From NCBI GenBank assembly GCA_004356265.1, contig SMXK01000069.1:1-5569 (forward strand): a DNA stretch of 5,569 bases, written 5' to 3'. A program made the translations under genes and the position numbers. Under the pieces are notes generated by a model, which saw only the letters and a program-made list of their open reading frames with translations, was not told the origin of the DNA and made no database searches. Each line of letters begins with the position of its first letter. Within the stretch, counting starts at the first letter, position 1. The stretch is from Bacteroidota bacterium (GTDB lineage Bacteria > Bacteroidota > Rhodothermia > Rhodothermales > UBA10348). Below are positions 1 to 5,569 of this stretch, piece by piece.

Positions 1-1532
1 AACTCGGAATATATCGAGAACGTATAGTTGCCGGTCTGAAGGATTCTTACGTCGATGGCATCCTGAGTGGATCTGACCGAATAATGGTAGTCTACAACAG
101 GGTGGCCTGGCTGCCCGGTCCAATCCCGAATAAACGCGTTCAGATCGCGACCGGATCTACGCTCCAATATTTCCTGAAAAAACGCTGAGGAATGAGTAAA
201 ATCTTCCGGGGAGCCTTCCATGAATTCCGAAAGTGACTCGAGCAGAACGTCGTTGCCCACACGGTCAGAAATCATCTGGAAAATCCACGCGCCTTTCGCT
301 CTTCTGGCCGATTCGCCCAGTCTGGAGTCGCCATCAGATATTAAAGAGGCCGTGTCGGACGCGGGATCTGATAGATATTCATTCCTGAGAGTGTTCATGT
401 ACACTGCTCTAAAATCCAATCCCTGCGATTCCTCAACGTATTCGGCGACCAGATAGGCCTCTGTGGCATCGCTGATCCACCTCTCGGACTCAGACTGGTA
501 GATTCGGGCGCGTCGTGTTACACGGGCCGCCGCAAGCTGAGCCAAAAATAAGAGCTCCTTGTCGGGTACAGGAGGGTCCAGAAAATTAGGATCGGGTACA
601 AAATCAACGAACGCAGATAAAACTTCCGGATATTTGAGAGAAGGCGAAACGAACCGGGTAGGGGATCGAGTGCCATCAAGCCTGAAACTCCGGAAGACGG
701 ACGATCTTAGCGGAATCTCATCGAAGAATGTTGAATCCTGCTTCGTGTCCGCGAGCCGGAAAGACGAGTTATCTGAACTGAATGCCACCATTGACAATTC
801 AGGGAGCCGGGTACCTGGCTCAATGGCGATAATCTGAGTTGTGTGGTCGTCCGAAGCCACAAACACGCCCCGCTCTTCGCCTGTTGAACCCGTATAAATC
901 GTCCAATCGGAGGGGACCGTCACACGTAATTCACCGGAAAACACATCGCCTGCGTCGATCAGTAATCCTCCTGTAATACCATGCCCTGCATCTGGTCGTG
1001 CGAAAACAGATGTCCATGTTCCGGAGTTACGCCCCAGTGGATAGGTATGAAGAGAACTGGAGGATTCGTAATCCCAGCCGACATAGAATCTATCAGCCGT
1101 TATCGAATCCGGGATCTGAATATGGAGCGGGCCCTCGAGCGTATCTGGCCTGAAAATATTGGAGGACGATCCGCGGGTGCCGACGAAAATATTTTTGAAT
1201 ATGTATCCGGAGGCCATAAATAATATGGACCGGTCTAGAGGTTCTGAGAACTCAAATTCAGCGCGCACTGAGCCAGATATGAGGTTCTCTGCTGGGTCAA
1301 CTGAAATTCCAGATCGGATGTGGATCAGATCCGGGCCGGCATCCTGAATCGAGGCGTTAATTTCAGTTTGAGACGAATACGCGGGTAGAGCGGCAGGAAG
1401 ACCAAATCCGACGATTATCACGAGCCAGATGTATGGCTGAATCGACCGCCTCGGGTAACATGTTTTCCTATGAGCGAAACTCACTTTCAATCTTTGTCTT
1501 TTTGCCGGGAAGTGCTCATGAGTTTGCTCCAT
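1..1532 (-). CDS. Exported M1-peptidase-like protein, probably non-catalytic (3' end beyond window)
   Basis: I translated this frame by hand: it is open for 510 codons with no stop and continues past position 1. Residue numbers count from the ATG at 1532. A basic N-terminus is followed by a hydrophobic segment at about 34-53 (YIWLVIIVGFGLPAALPAYS), suggesting export or an N-terminal anchor. Residues 60-250 are beta-rich, like the M1 N-terminal domain. Residues 320-480 resemble the M1 helical domain: W352..Y360 matches the W-x-x-E-G-x-x-x-Y region, and KGAWIFQM (413-420), GRDL (461-464), W471 and QPGHP (474-478) match the usual C-terminal pattern. The expected HEXXH reads A331-Q-L-A-A335, the downstream zinc-ligand Glu is D355, and no GAMEN motif is visible, so peptidase activity is unlikely. 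The start is uncertain: ATG 1532 overlaps the upstream gene by 46 nt, while TTG 1490 gives a 4-nt TTGA overlap and a shorter signal-peptide n-region. It is probably the last or a late gene of the operon. Confidence 0.75.
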   Translation of the reverse strand, partial: MEQTHEHFPAKRQRLKVSFAHRKTCYPRRSIQPYIWLVIIVGFGLPAALPAYSSQTEINASIQDAGPDLIHIRSGISVDPAENLISGSVRAEFEFSEPLDRSILFMASGYIFKNIFVGTRGSSSNIFRPDTLEGPLHIQIPDSITADRFYVGWDYESSSSLHTYPLGRNSGTWTSVFARPDAGHGITGGLLIDAGDVFSGELRVTVPSDWTIYTGSTGEERGVFVASDDHTTQIIAIEPGTRLPELSMVAFSSDNSSFRLADTKQDSTFFDEIPLRSSVFRSFRLDGTRSPTRFVSPSLKYPEVLSAFVDFVPDPNFLDPPVPDKELLFLAQLAAARVTRRARIYQSESERWISDATEAYLVAEYVEESQGLDFRAVYMNTLRNEYLSDPASDTASLISDGDSRLGESARRAKGAWIFQMISDRVGNDVLLESLSEFMEGSPEDFTHSSAFFQEILERRSGRDLNAFIRDWTGQPGHPVVDYHYSVRSTQDAIDVRILQTGNYTFSIYSE

Positions 1533-2530
1533 GATGAACCATCCGATAAAAGCGCGCCGAATCCGATCATCACATACAGAATTAACTGACCTCCGTGCGT
1601 AAAAATAGCGTACGTACTTGCTGTGGCATGCGAAACACCCCACAGACTCACGAGCGCAGTGATGGCAATGTAATGGTAAGATCCGATTCCACCTGGCGAG
1701 GGAATCAAAACTCCGATTGAACCGAGTAGCATCAAACTCCAGCCGTCAGCAAACGTTAGTCCATACTCTTCGGTCATGCCGAAAACATAGAAAGGCCAGT
1801 ATCCCATGAGCCCGTAACAGATCCATATGAAAAGAGTACTCGCAGCCAGTTGAAGGGTCTTTCCGGTACGCAAAATGGAGGCTACTCCGTCTTTAAAGGA
1901 AAGGATCAGGGCTGCAATTTTGGACGAGGATCCGTCGCGTTCCCGCTTCTTTCTGATATACACGATTATGGCCCCAAGAAGAATGGCAAGAATCAGGGAT
2001 CCCCAGAGGGCAATTTTACCGAAACCCGAGGAATCAATATCGCTCAGTACTTCAGCTCCGATTCTTTGGAGATCAGGGCCAAGTAAAATGGGCAGGCTCA
2101 AGAGCGCGAGGGCGAGCGTAAACACATCCAGAACCCTTTCGGCTATGACCGTTCCAAACACACTTCCGAAGGGGAGGTGTTCGCGGGCTGCCAGATGACT
2201 GGTCCTGACCACCTCACCAAGGCGAGGAGCTGCATAATTGGCCATGTAGCCAATCATCAAAGACTTAAAAGCAGACAGCACGGACACATGCTTCCTTTTA
2301 TCCGCATCCTCGGACGGCAATACATTTAGCAAAAGTGTCCAGCGCCAGGCCCGGAATAAATGGCTGGCCATGGTTACCAGAATCAACGGAATAACCCAAA
2401 TATAGGCTCCGTTCGCGAGGTCAGTGCTGACCCGATTAATATCCACACCCCTGAGGGCGAAAAACAGCAGAGATCCCGCAATTAGAATACTCAGCGCCTG
2501 AAAAAGCCACTTACGGGAACGCTCGGACAT
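1487..2530 (-). CDS. Flippase-like integral membrane protein, lysylphosphatidylglycerol synthase TM family (UPF0104-like)
   Basis: This is a 347-residue polytopic inner-membrane protein. Hydrophobic segments lie at about 9-26, 43-57, 86-101, 122-150, 172-192, 226-250, 262-278, 283-299 and 306-328. Family-like motifs are R63-W64 after the second segment, N98-x3-P102-R103-x-G105-E106-x2-R109, E131-R132-x2-D135, and the PSPGGIG loop at 277-283 followed by SYHY. The same membrane domain forms the N-terminal flippase half of MprF, but there is no C-terminal aminoacyl-transferase domain here, so lysyl-PG synthesis is not supported. Stand-alone members are thought to move or help assemble envelope lipids or lipid-linked glycans; the substrate here is unknown. 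The ATG lies 12 bp after the LolA-like stop with no clear Shine-Dalgarno, which suggests translational coupling. The last codons overlap the start of the next gene. A short basic C-terminal tail (RQKDKD) ends the protein. Confidence 0.88.
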   Translation of the reverse strand: MSERSRKWLFQALSILIAGSLLFFALRGVDINRVSTDLANGAYIWVIPLILVTMASHLFRAWRWTLLLNVLPSEDADKRKHVSVLSAFKSLMIGYMANYAAPRLGEVVRTSHLAAREHLPFGSVFGTVIAERVLDVFTLALALLSLPILLGPDLQRIGAEVLSDIDSSGFGKIALWGSLILAILLGAIIVYIRKKRERDGSSSKIAALILSFKDGVASILRTGKTLQLAASTLFIWICYGLMGYWPFYVFGMTEEYGLTFADGWSLMLLGSIGVLIPSPGGIGSYHYIAITALVSLWGVSHATASTYAIFTHGGQLILYVMIGFGALLSDGSSWSKLMSTSRQKDKD

Positions 2531-2542
2531 GCGTGGAATTTC

Positions 2543-3214
2543 TTAGTTCTCTCTCAGGTCGATCTCTTCAACTCCGTCGGGAGTAACAAAAAGGAATGAC
2601 CCGCTGGGGACGGTGGGATTAAAAACGATATTCGACAAGTCGAACATCATTTCGACATCGTTAATATCGATTACTCGAAGTCGGAATACGATACTATCGG
2701 ACTTCCGGATCCACATCTGGACAGATAAAAAGGAAGAAAATTCGTCATTCGGGATTAAGACTACCGTAGGTCCATCGGGGGTCCGTTCGAAGGACTGGAC
2801 GGAATACGCTGTATCAAATTCCGACAGGAAGCGGGAAAGAGAAAATGTGGTTTCGTCGTAGACATAGTTGTTGATCAGAACCTGATTTTCACTCTTGTTA
2901 TGAATCCAGGTCAAATTGGCATTCGAAACAATCGTTTGCCCTGTCATTTCGATTCGATAAGCATCACCCTGAATCAAGATGTCGCCGTGAAAGTGGTCTT
3001 CTGTATCCATGAATTCAGACGACGTAGTCTGGTCAAATGTCGCCGACAGTGACACCATTGTATCGTATTTCGTCCGGAGCGAGAGCATTATGGCATCAGC
3101 GTCCCGCGACTGGGCCACGACCAAATCGGACCCCAGAAGCGCAATGATGCTTGAAAACACCAGCAAACGAGCGCATTGAGGACCGATTGATAATATGTTA
3201 TTGAGACACTTCAT
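2543..3214 (-). CDS. LolA-like outer-membrane lipoprotein carrier family protein
   Basis: The protein is 223 residues from ATG 3214, close to the usual LolA length of about 200. The open frame extends to 3352, but that start would overlap the upstream enzyme by 116 nt and bury the signal peptide, whereas ATG 3214 has AGGA five bases upstream. A signal peptide is clear: basic start, hydrophobic core at about 17-33, likely signal peptidase I cleavage after V-V-A34. No lipobox Cys follows the core, so it should be a soluble periplasmic protein. LolA-like features are SLSATFDQT (55-63), GDILIQGDAYRIEM (77-90), the S-N-x-N-L-T-W strand (97-103), QVLIN (111-115) and the terminal FLFVTPDGVEEID (207-219). 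LolA-fold proteins bind acyl chains in a half-open beta-barrel and ferry lipoproteins from LolCDE to the outer membrane. Divergent paralogues serve other lipid-carrying roles, and the sequence does not decide between them. It sits 22 bp after the PLP enzyme and 12 bp before the flippase-like gene. Confidence 0.86.
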   Translation of the reverse strand: MKCLNNILSIGPQCARLLVFSSIIALLGSDLVVAQSRDADAIMLSLRTKYDTMVSLSATFDQTTSSEFMDTEDHFHGDILIQGDAYRIEMTGQTIVSNANLTWIHNKSENQVLINNYVYDETTFSLSRFLSEFDTAYSVQSFERTPDGPTVVLIPNDEFSSFLSVQMWIRKSDSIVFRLRVIDINDVEMMFDLSNIVFNPTVPSGSFLFVTPDGVEEIDLREN

Positions 3215-3219
3215 GTATT

Positions 3220-3223
3220 TCCT
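3220..3223 (-). promoter_or_regulatory. Ribosome binding site deciding the LolA-like start
   Basis: AGGA on the minus strand lies five bases before ATG 3214, in the 22-bp gap after the stop codon of the PLP enzyme gene. Together with the signal peptide that begins at this ATG, it supports the short start over the longer in-frame alternative at 3352. Confidence 0.6.
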
Positions 3224-3236
3224 GACTGTACCGCAA

Positions 3237-4394
3237 TCAATGTGCCGGATCGCTGGTGAACGCGATAATAGCGTCAGATAGGATTTCAAGATCACTCTGG
3301 TCGTTGTACACGTTGGGGGCAACGCGAATGGATGATCCCCGAACCGCGACACTGATGTGATTGTTCTTTAGATATGTGGCTAACTCCTGATGGTCATATC
3401 GTTCAGGTACCTGGATTCCGAATAAATGACTGGCGCGTTTGGCACGGTCCGGTATGGTAAATCCCGCAGCACGGAGTTCTGCGATACTGTCATCTGATAT
3501 CCTGGCACAGTACTCCTGGATTTTACCGGGTTGCCACTGGCTGATCTGTCGCAGGGCTTCGTTCAACATGGCCATAATGACAAAGTTACTGGATCCACCG
3601 GAGTCATATCGAAGTGCCCCCGGCTGATACTCGTCAGTATAAGCAACCAACCCGGCGAAATTTTCGCTACCCTTTCTGGCCAGCCAATTTTCCTCCATCG
3701 GCACACCGTTGTTGAAACGTTCTGACCAATACGATATAGCGCAACCGTACGGGCCGGTCAGCCATTTGTATCCAGCACAGACCATGGCATCGGGTTGAAT
3801 TTCCTGGACATCAATTGGTAAAGCTCCAACGGATTGTGTACCATCGACAATCAGGTACGCATCTGCTTTTCTAACTCGTTTTGAAAGGGCAACAAGGTCA
3901 ATCAGAGTTCCGTTCGTCCAGTGTACATTCGGTACACAAACGGCCCTGGTCCGAGGAGAAAATGCATTCAAGATGGCCTCATCCCAGGACTCATCACCTC
4001 TCGGCAACGCTGTTACAATTACAGCATCCGTTTCTTTTGCACGCCGTTTCCAGGGGTAAACGTGACTCGGGAATTGCTCGTGCAGAACGATGATTTCGTC
4101 ACCCGGTGCGAATGGAATATTTCGTGCAGCCGCTGACATTCCGTATGAAACTGCGGGACCAATCGAAATCTGTTGCCAGTCGCAGGCATTTATAAGGCGC
4201 GCAAACTCAACACGAACACGTCTGGTGCTATCGAAAAAATCATTCGCTGAAATGAACGAAGGATCTCGCGCCGTTCTGACTGCAGCGATTCCGGCTTCCT
4301 CGACTCGAATTGAGACGGGGGCCATGAACGCGCAATTAAGGTAAACCTTGTCACGGGGGAGCCGAAATTCCCCGCGAAGAGATGTATAGATCAT
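3237..4394 (-). CDS. PLP-dependent aminotransferase class V-fold enzyme
   Basis: The protein is 385 residues from ATG 4394. It has fold-type I class V features. The N-terminus DKVYLNCAFMAPVS (15-28) matches the usual 'YLNxAxxxP' opening. S83 and G85 with the following helix fit the PLP-phosphate region. VDGTQSVGALPID (183-195) carries the Asp that pairs with the pyridine nitrogen. CAGYKWLTGPYG (206-217) carries the Schiff-base lysine K210. RGSSIRVAPNVYN (352-364) holds the carboxylate-binding Arg, probably R357. I see no catalytic Cys loop of the NifS/SufS type, so a standard cysteine desulfurase is unlikely; aminotransferase, epimerase-like or lyase chemistry are all open. It should be cytoplasmic. 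A TTG at 4424 is in frame but lies in the T-tract of the upstream terminator, so ATG 4394 is preferred even though it lacks a Shine-Dalgarno. It is probably first in the operon with the LolA-like, flippase-like and M1-like genes. Confidence 0.9.
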   Translation of the reverse strand: MIYTSLRGEFRLPRDKVYLNCAFMAPVSIRVEEAGIAAVRTARDPSFISANDFFDSTRRVRVEFARLINACDWQQISIGPAVSYGMSAAARNIPFAPGDEIIVLHEQFPSHVYPWKRRAKETDAVIVTALPRGDESWDEAILNAFSPRTRAVCVPNVHWTNGTLIDLVALSKRVRKADAYLIVDGTQSVGALPIDVQEIQPDAMVCAGYKWLTGPYGCAISYWSERFNNGVPMEENWLARKGSENFAGLVAYTDEYQPGALRYDSGGSSNFVIMAMLNEALRQISQWQPGKIQEYCARISDDSIAELRAAGFTIPDRAKRASHLFGIQVPERYDHQELATYLKNNHISVAVRGSSIRVAPNVYNDQSDLEILSDAIIAFTSDPAH

Positions 4395-4422
4395 CCCGGA
4401 AACTAAGGGTAAAATCAGGTAC

Positions 4423-4453
4423 AAAAAAAGGTCGCCCGGAAATCCGGGCGACC
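4423..4453 (-). terminator. Rho-independent terminator of the coiled-coil protein gene
   Basis: On the minus strand a perfect 10-bp GC-rich stem (GGTCGCCCGG / CCGGGCGACC, arms 4444-4453 and 4430-4439) with a 4-base loop is followed directly by seven T residues (4429-4423). The stem could also be drawn as 11 bp with a two-base loop. The plus strand has no T-run after the stem, so it works only in the minus direction. It begins 33 bases after the stop codon of the 4487-5230 gene and ends 28 bases before the ATG of the PLP enzyme gene. Confidence 0.93.
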
Positions 4454-4486
4454 CTGAAAACTAGCAAGAATGGAGACTCAAGCAGA

Positions 4487-5230
4487 CTAATTTTCTTTGC
4501 TTTCTCGAATAATCAGTCGGGTCTTATTTGGAGCCGTGTCCTTCACAAGTTGTTCTTTCAGTTCAAGTATTTGATACTGACCCACTCGGGCAGCATTCGA
4601 ATGTTCGCGAATCCGCACTTCGAAACTGCGGGAAAGTTCTTCCAGTTGTTTTTCGAGGCCATCGAGATCGACGGCTTTTTTATGCAGAACCCCTGAAAGC
4701 CCATTTACTTTGAATCTGACAGACATGGCCCTTTCGAACTCTTTTTCAGCTTTTTGTAAATCGCCGTTCAGCCGTTCCATCTCATTGTCAATGCTGTGCT
4801 CGAGTTTGAGCAAATCCAGTTCAATTAGATTATGGACAGATTTGTCAAGGTTGAGATGGATAGAACCGTGTCTGAACATTCGTTTGTGGCGATGTTTCAG
4901 CAAATGCCGTGTTGGTGAATACGTATACACACTGTGCACAGAAGCAGGGTGGGTCGTAAAGTGCAGCCGTTCGCTCACGATAACATGAGCCGGCACTTCC
5001 TCAATAACGATTATAGGAGCGATGCGTCTGATTAGAATCTCGGGAATGGCATTTTCCACGATCAATTCCGGGGCGGTAAATTCAGCTTCTACCTTCGACG
5101 CAAAAAAGGCTTCATGAAGCTCAGGCCAAACTCGCTGCGATAACATCGCCAGCAGGTTTGCAGAAAAAAGGACTACGGTAGCTATTCCCAGAGCCATAAC
5201 CAGGCGGCTTGGGCGTTCATTCTGTTCCAT
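4487..5230 (-). CDS. Hypothetical single-TM protein with His-rich basic segment and coiled coil
   Basis: I do not recognise the 247-residue product. A short charged N-terminus (1-9) precedes one hydrophobic helix at about 10-31, which fits an inner-membrane anchor or uncleaved signal, with the rest probably periplasmic. Residues 50-86 are rich in Pro, Glu, Ile and Val and look extended. Residues 87-145 contain ten histidines, with a strongly basic core at 108-121 (R-H-L-L-K-H-R-H-K-R-M-F-R-H). Residues 133-172 and 184-232 have heptad-like Leu/Glu/Lys patterning typical of coiled coil, with a break at about 173-183. ATG 5230 is preceded by GAGAGGAA, with GAGG eight bases upstream, a good ribosome binding site. 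The gene appears to form its own unit: long upstream intergenic region and a strong terminator downstream. Possible roles are an envelope scaffold or a signalling protein such as an anti-sigma partner, but nothing in the sequence proves either. Confidence 0.72.
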   Translation of the reverse strand: MEQNERPSRLVMALGIATVVLFSANLLAMLSQRVWPELHEAFFASKVEAEFTAPELIVENAIPEILIRRIAPIIVIEEVPAHVIVSERLHFTTHPASVHSVYTYSPTRHLLKHRHKRMFRHGSIHLNLDKSVHNLIELDLLKLEHSIDNEMERLNGDLQKAEKEFERAMSVRFKVNGLSGVLHKKAVDLDGLEKQLEELSRSFEVRIREHSNAARVGQYQILELKEQLVKDTAPNKTRLIIRESKEN

Positions 5231-5238
5231 GAAGAGTT

Positions 5239-5242
5239 CCTC
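5239..5242 (-). promoter_or_regulatory. Strong ribosome binding site of the coiled-coil protein gene
   Basis: GAGG within a GAGAGGAA purine run on the minus strand lies eight bases upstream of ATG 5230. It is the clearest Shine-Dalgarno site in the window and fixes the start of this otherwise unrecognised gene. Confidence 0.6.
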
Positions 5243-5349
5243 TCTCGCTTACTGTTTTCTAAATTCGGTCCGAAGATTCCGAGGTCGTATCAGTTGGACA
5301 TCGGAATTGCCGGCAGGGTTTGCGTAGCTTCCTTGCTGATGATAACAAC

Positions 5350-5375
5350 GGAGCAACTAATACCATTATTGCTCC
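5350..5375. repeat. Imperfect inverted repeat (hairpin) beside an A-tract
   Basis: GGAGCAA (5350-5356) pairs with TTGCTCC (5369-5375). After a bulged C, TAAT (5358-5361) pairs with ATTA (5365-5368), leaving an ACC loop. On the plus strand it is followed by GACT and nine A residues; on the minus strand the T-run precedes the hairpin, so it is not an intrinsic terminator in either direction. It lies about 120 bases upstream of the coiled-coil protein start and may be an operator, a 5'-leader structure or chance. Confidence 0.4.
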
Positions 5376-5569
5376 GACTAAAAAAAAATCTGAACTATTG
5401 TCGAGACCACCTGATACCGCTTCCGAAACCGGCTACGAGGAGAGACCTAAATTGGTTTCGAAAGAACGGGATAGAGAACGTATTCCGAGATTTATTTGAT
5501 TGATCTACAACGGTCCGTCAGGATTCACCACCGCTTGTCACGGTCAAGAATCACGGAGCCGTGCGGTAG

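Larger units (their letters stand above)
5231..5569. other. Intergenic region, probably carrying the promoter of the coiled-coil protein gene
   Basis: These 339 bases hold no gene I can support. They contain the upstream region of the 4487-5230 gene, so its promoter is expected here, but I could not find a convincing -35/-10 pair. An 11-base palindrome, TTCGGTCCGAA at 5264-5274, lies 34 bases upstream of the ATG, and a larger imperfect hairpin lies at 5350-5375 beside a nine-base A-tract. On the minus strand one frame is open from the window edge to a TGA at 5525-5527, giving 14 residues (LPHGSVILDRDKRW); this may be the tail of an upstream gene but is too short to call. Confidence 0.5.

Noticed and set aside
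220..1347. Several plus-strand open frames (220-456, 559-837, 981-1223, 1159-1347)
   Set aside because: They are antisense to the continuous M1-like minus-strand frame, have low-complexity or unremarkable products, and lack ribosome sites.
1487..2530. Full lysylphosphatidylglycerol synthase (MprF)
   Set aside because: At 347 residues only the membrane domain is present, and no C-terminal aminoacyl-transferase domain follows.
3215..3352. N-terminal extension of the LolA-like protein by 46 residues
   Set aside because: It would overlap the PLP enzyme gene by 116 nt, put a long non-signal sequence ahead of a good signal peptide, and ignore the AGGA site before ATG 3214.
4395..4424. Ten-residue extension of the PLP enzyme to a TTG start
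   Set aside because: The TTG lies at the end of the upstream terminator's T-tract, and the conserved family N-terminus begins well after ATG 4394.
5294..5503. Plus-strand open frame of 69 codons in the intergenic region, with an internal ATG at 5339 giving 54 residues
   Set aside because: It begins with TTG, neither start has a Shine-Dalgarno, it runs opposite to all neighbours, it crosses the hairpin and A-tract, and the product matches nothing I recognise. A small gene cannot be fully excluded.
5505..5569. Possible tRNA or rRNA fragment, because the minus strand contains CAAGCGGTGG, as in 16S rRNA
   Set aside because: The flanking bases do not match the 16S context, and no cloverleaf arms or T-loop consensus can be drawn.

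Overview
The window looks like bacterial chromosome from a Gram-negative organism, because it encodes a LolA-type periplasmic lipoprotein carrier and several exported or membrane proteins. The lineage cannot be fixed from the sequence. The 'PSPGGIGSYHY' form of the flippase-like motif and the sparse Shine-Dalgarno sites would fit the Bacteroidota/Rhodothermota/Balneolota side of the tree, but this is an inference held with low confidence. No phage, transposon, CRISPR, rRNA or tRNA signature was found.

All supported genes lie on the minus strand and are transcribed from high to low coordinates. From right to left: (i) 5231-5569 is mostly non-coding, with an imperfect hairpin beside an A-tract at 5350-5389 and possibly the last 14 codons of an upstream gene at the window edge; (ii) 4487-5230 encodes an unrecognised one-TM, His-rich, coiled-coil protein; (iii) a strong intrinsic terminator at 4423-4453 closes that unit; (iv) a class-V PLP-dependent aminotransferase-fold enzyme spans 3237-4394; (v) a LolA-like carrier spans 2543-3214; (vi) a flippase-like membrane protein of the lysylphosphatidylglycerol synthase TM family spans 1487-2530; (vii) an exported M1-peptidase-like protein starts near 1490-1532 and runs off the left edge.

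Genes iv to vii are separated by 22 bp, 12 bp and an overlap, so they are probably one operon. Three of the four act in or on the cell envelope: a lipoprotein carrier, a possible lipid transporter and an exported peptidase-like protein. The PLP enzyme is the only cytoplasmic member, and its substrate is unknown. The most notable observation is that the M1-like protein keeps the family's C-terminal helical architecture but has lost the zinc-binding HEXXH motif and the GAMEN motif, so it looks like a pseudoenzyme. I did not find convincing evidence of a new multi-gene system. The points worth following up are the pseudoenzyme, the envelope operon and the orphan coiled-coil protein.
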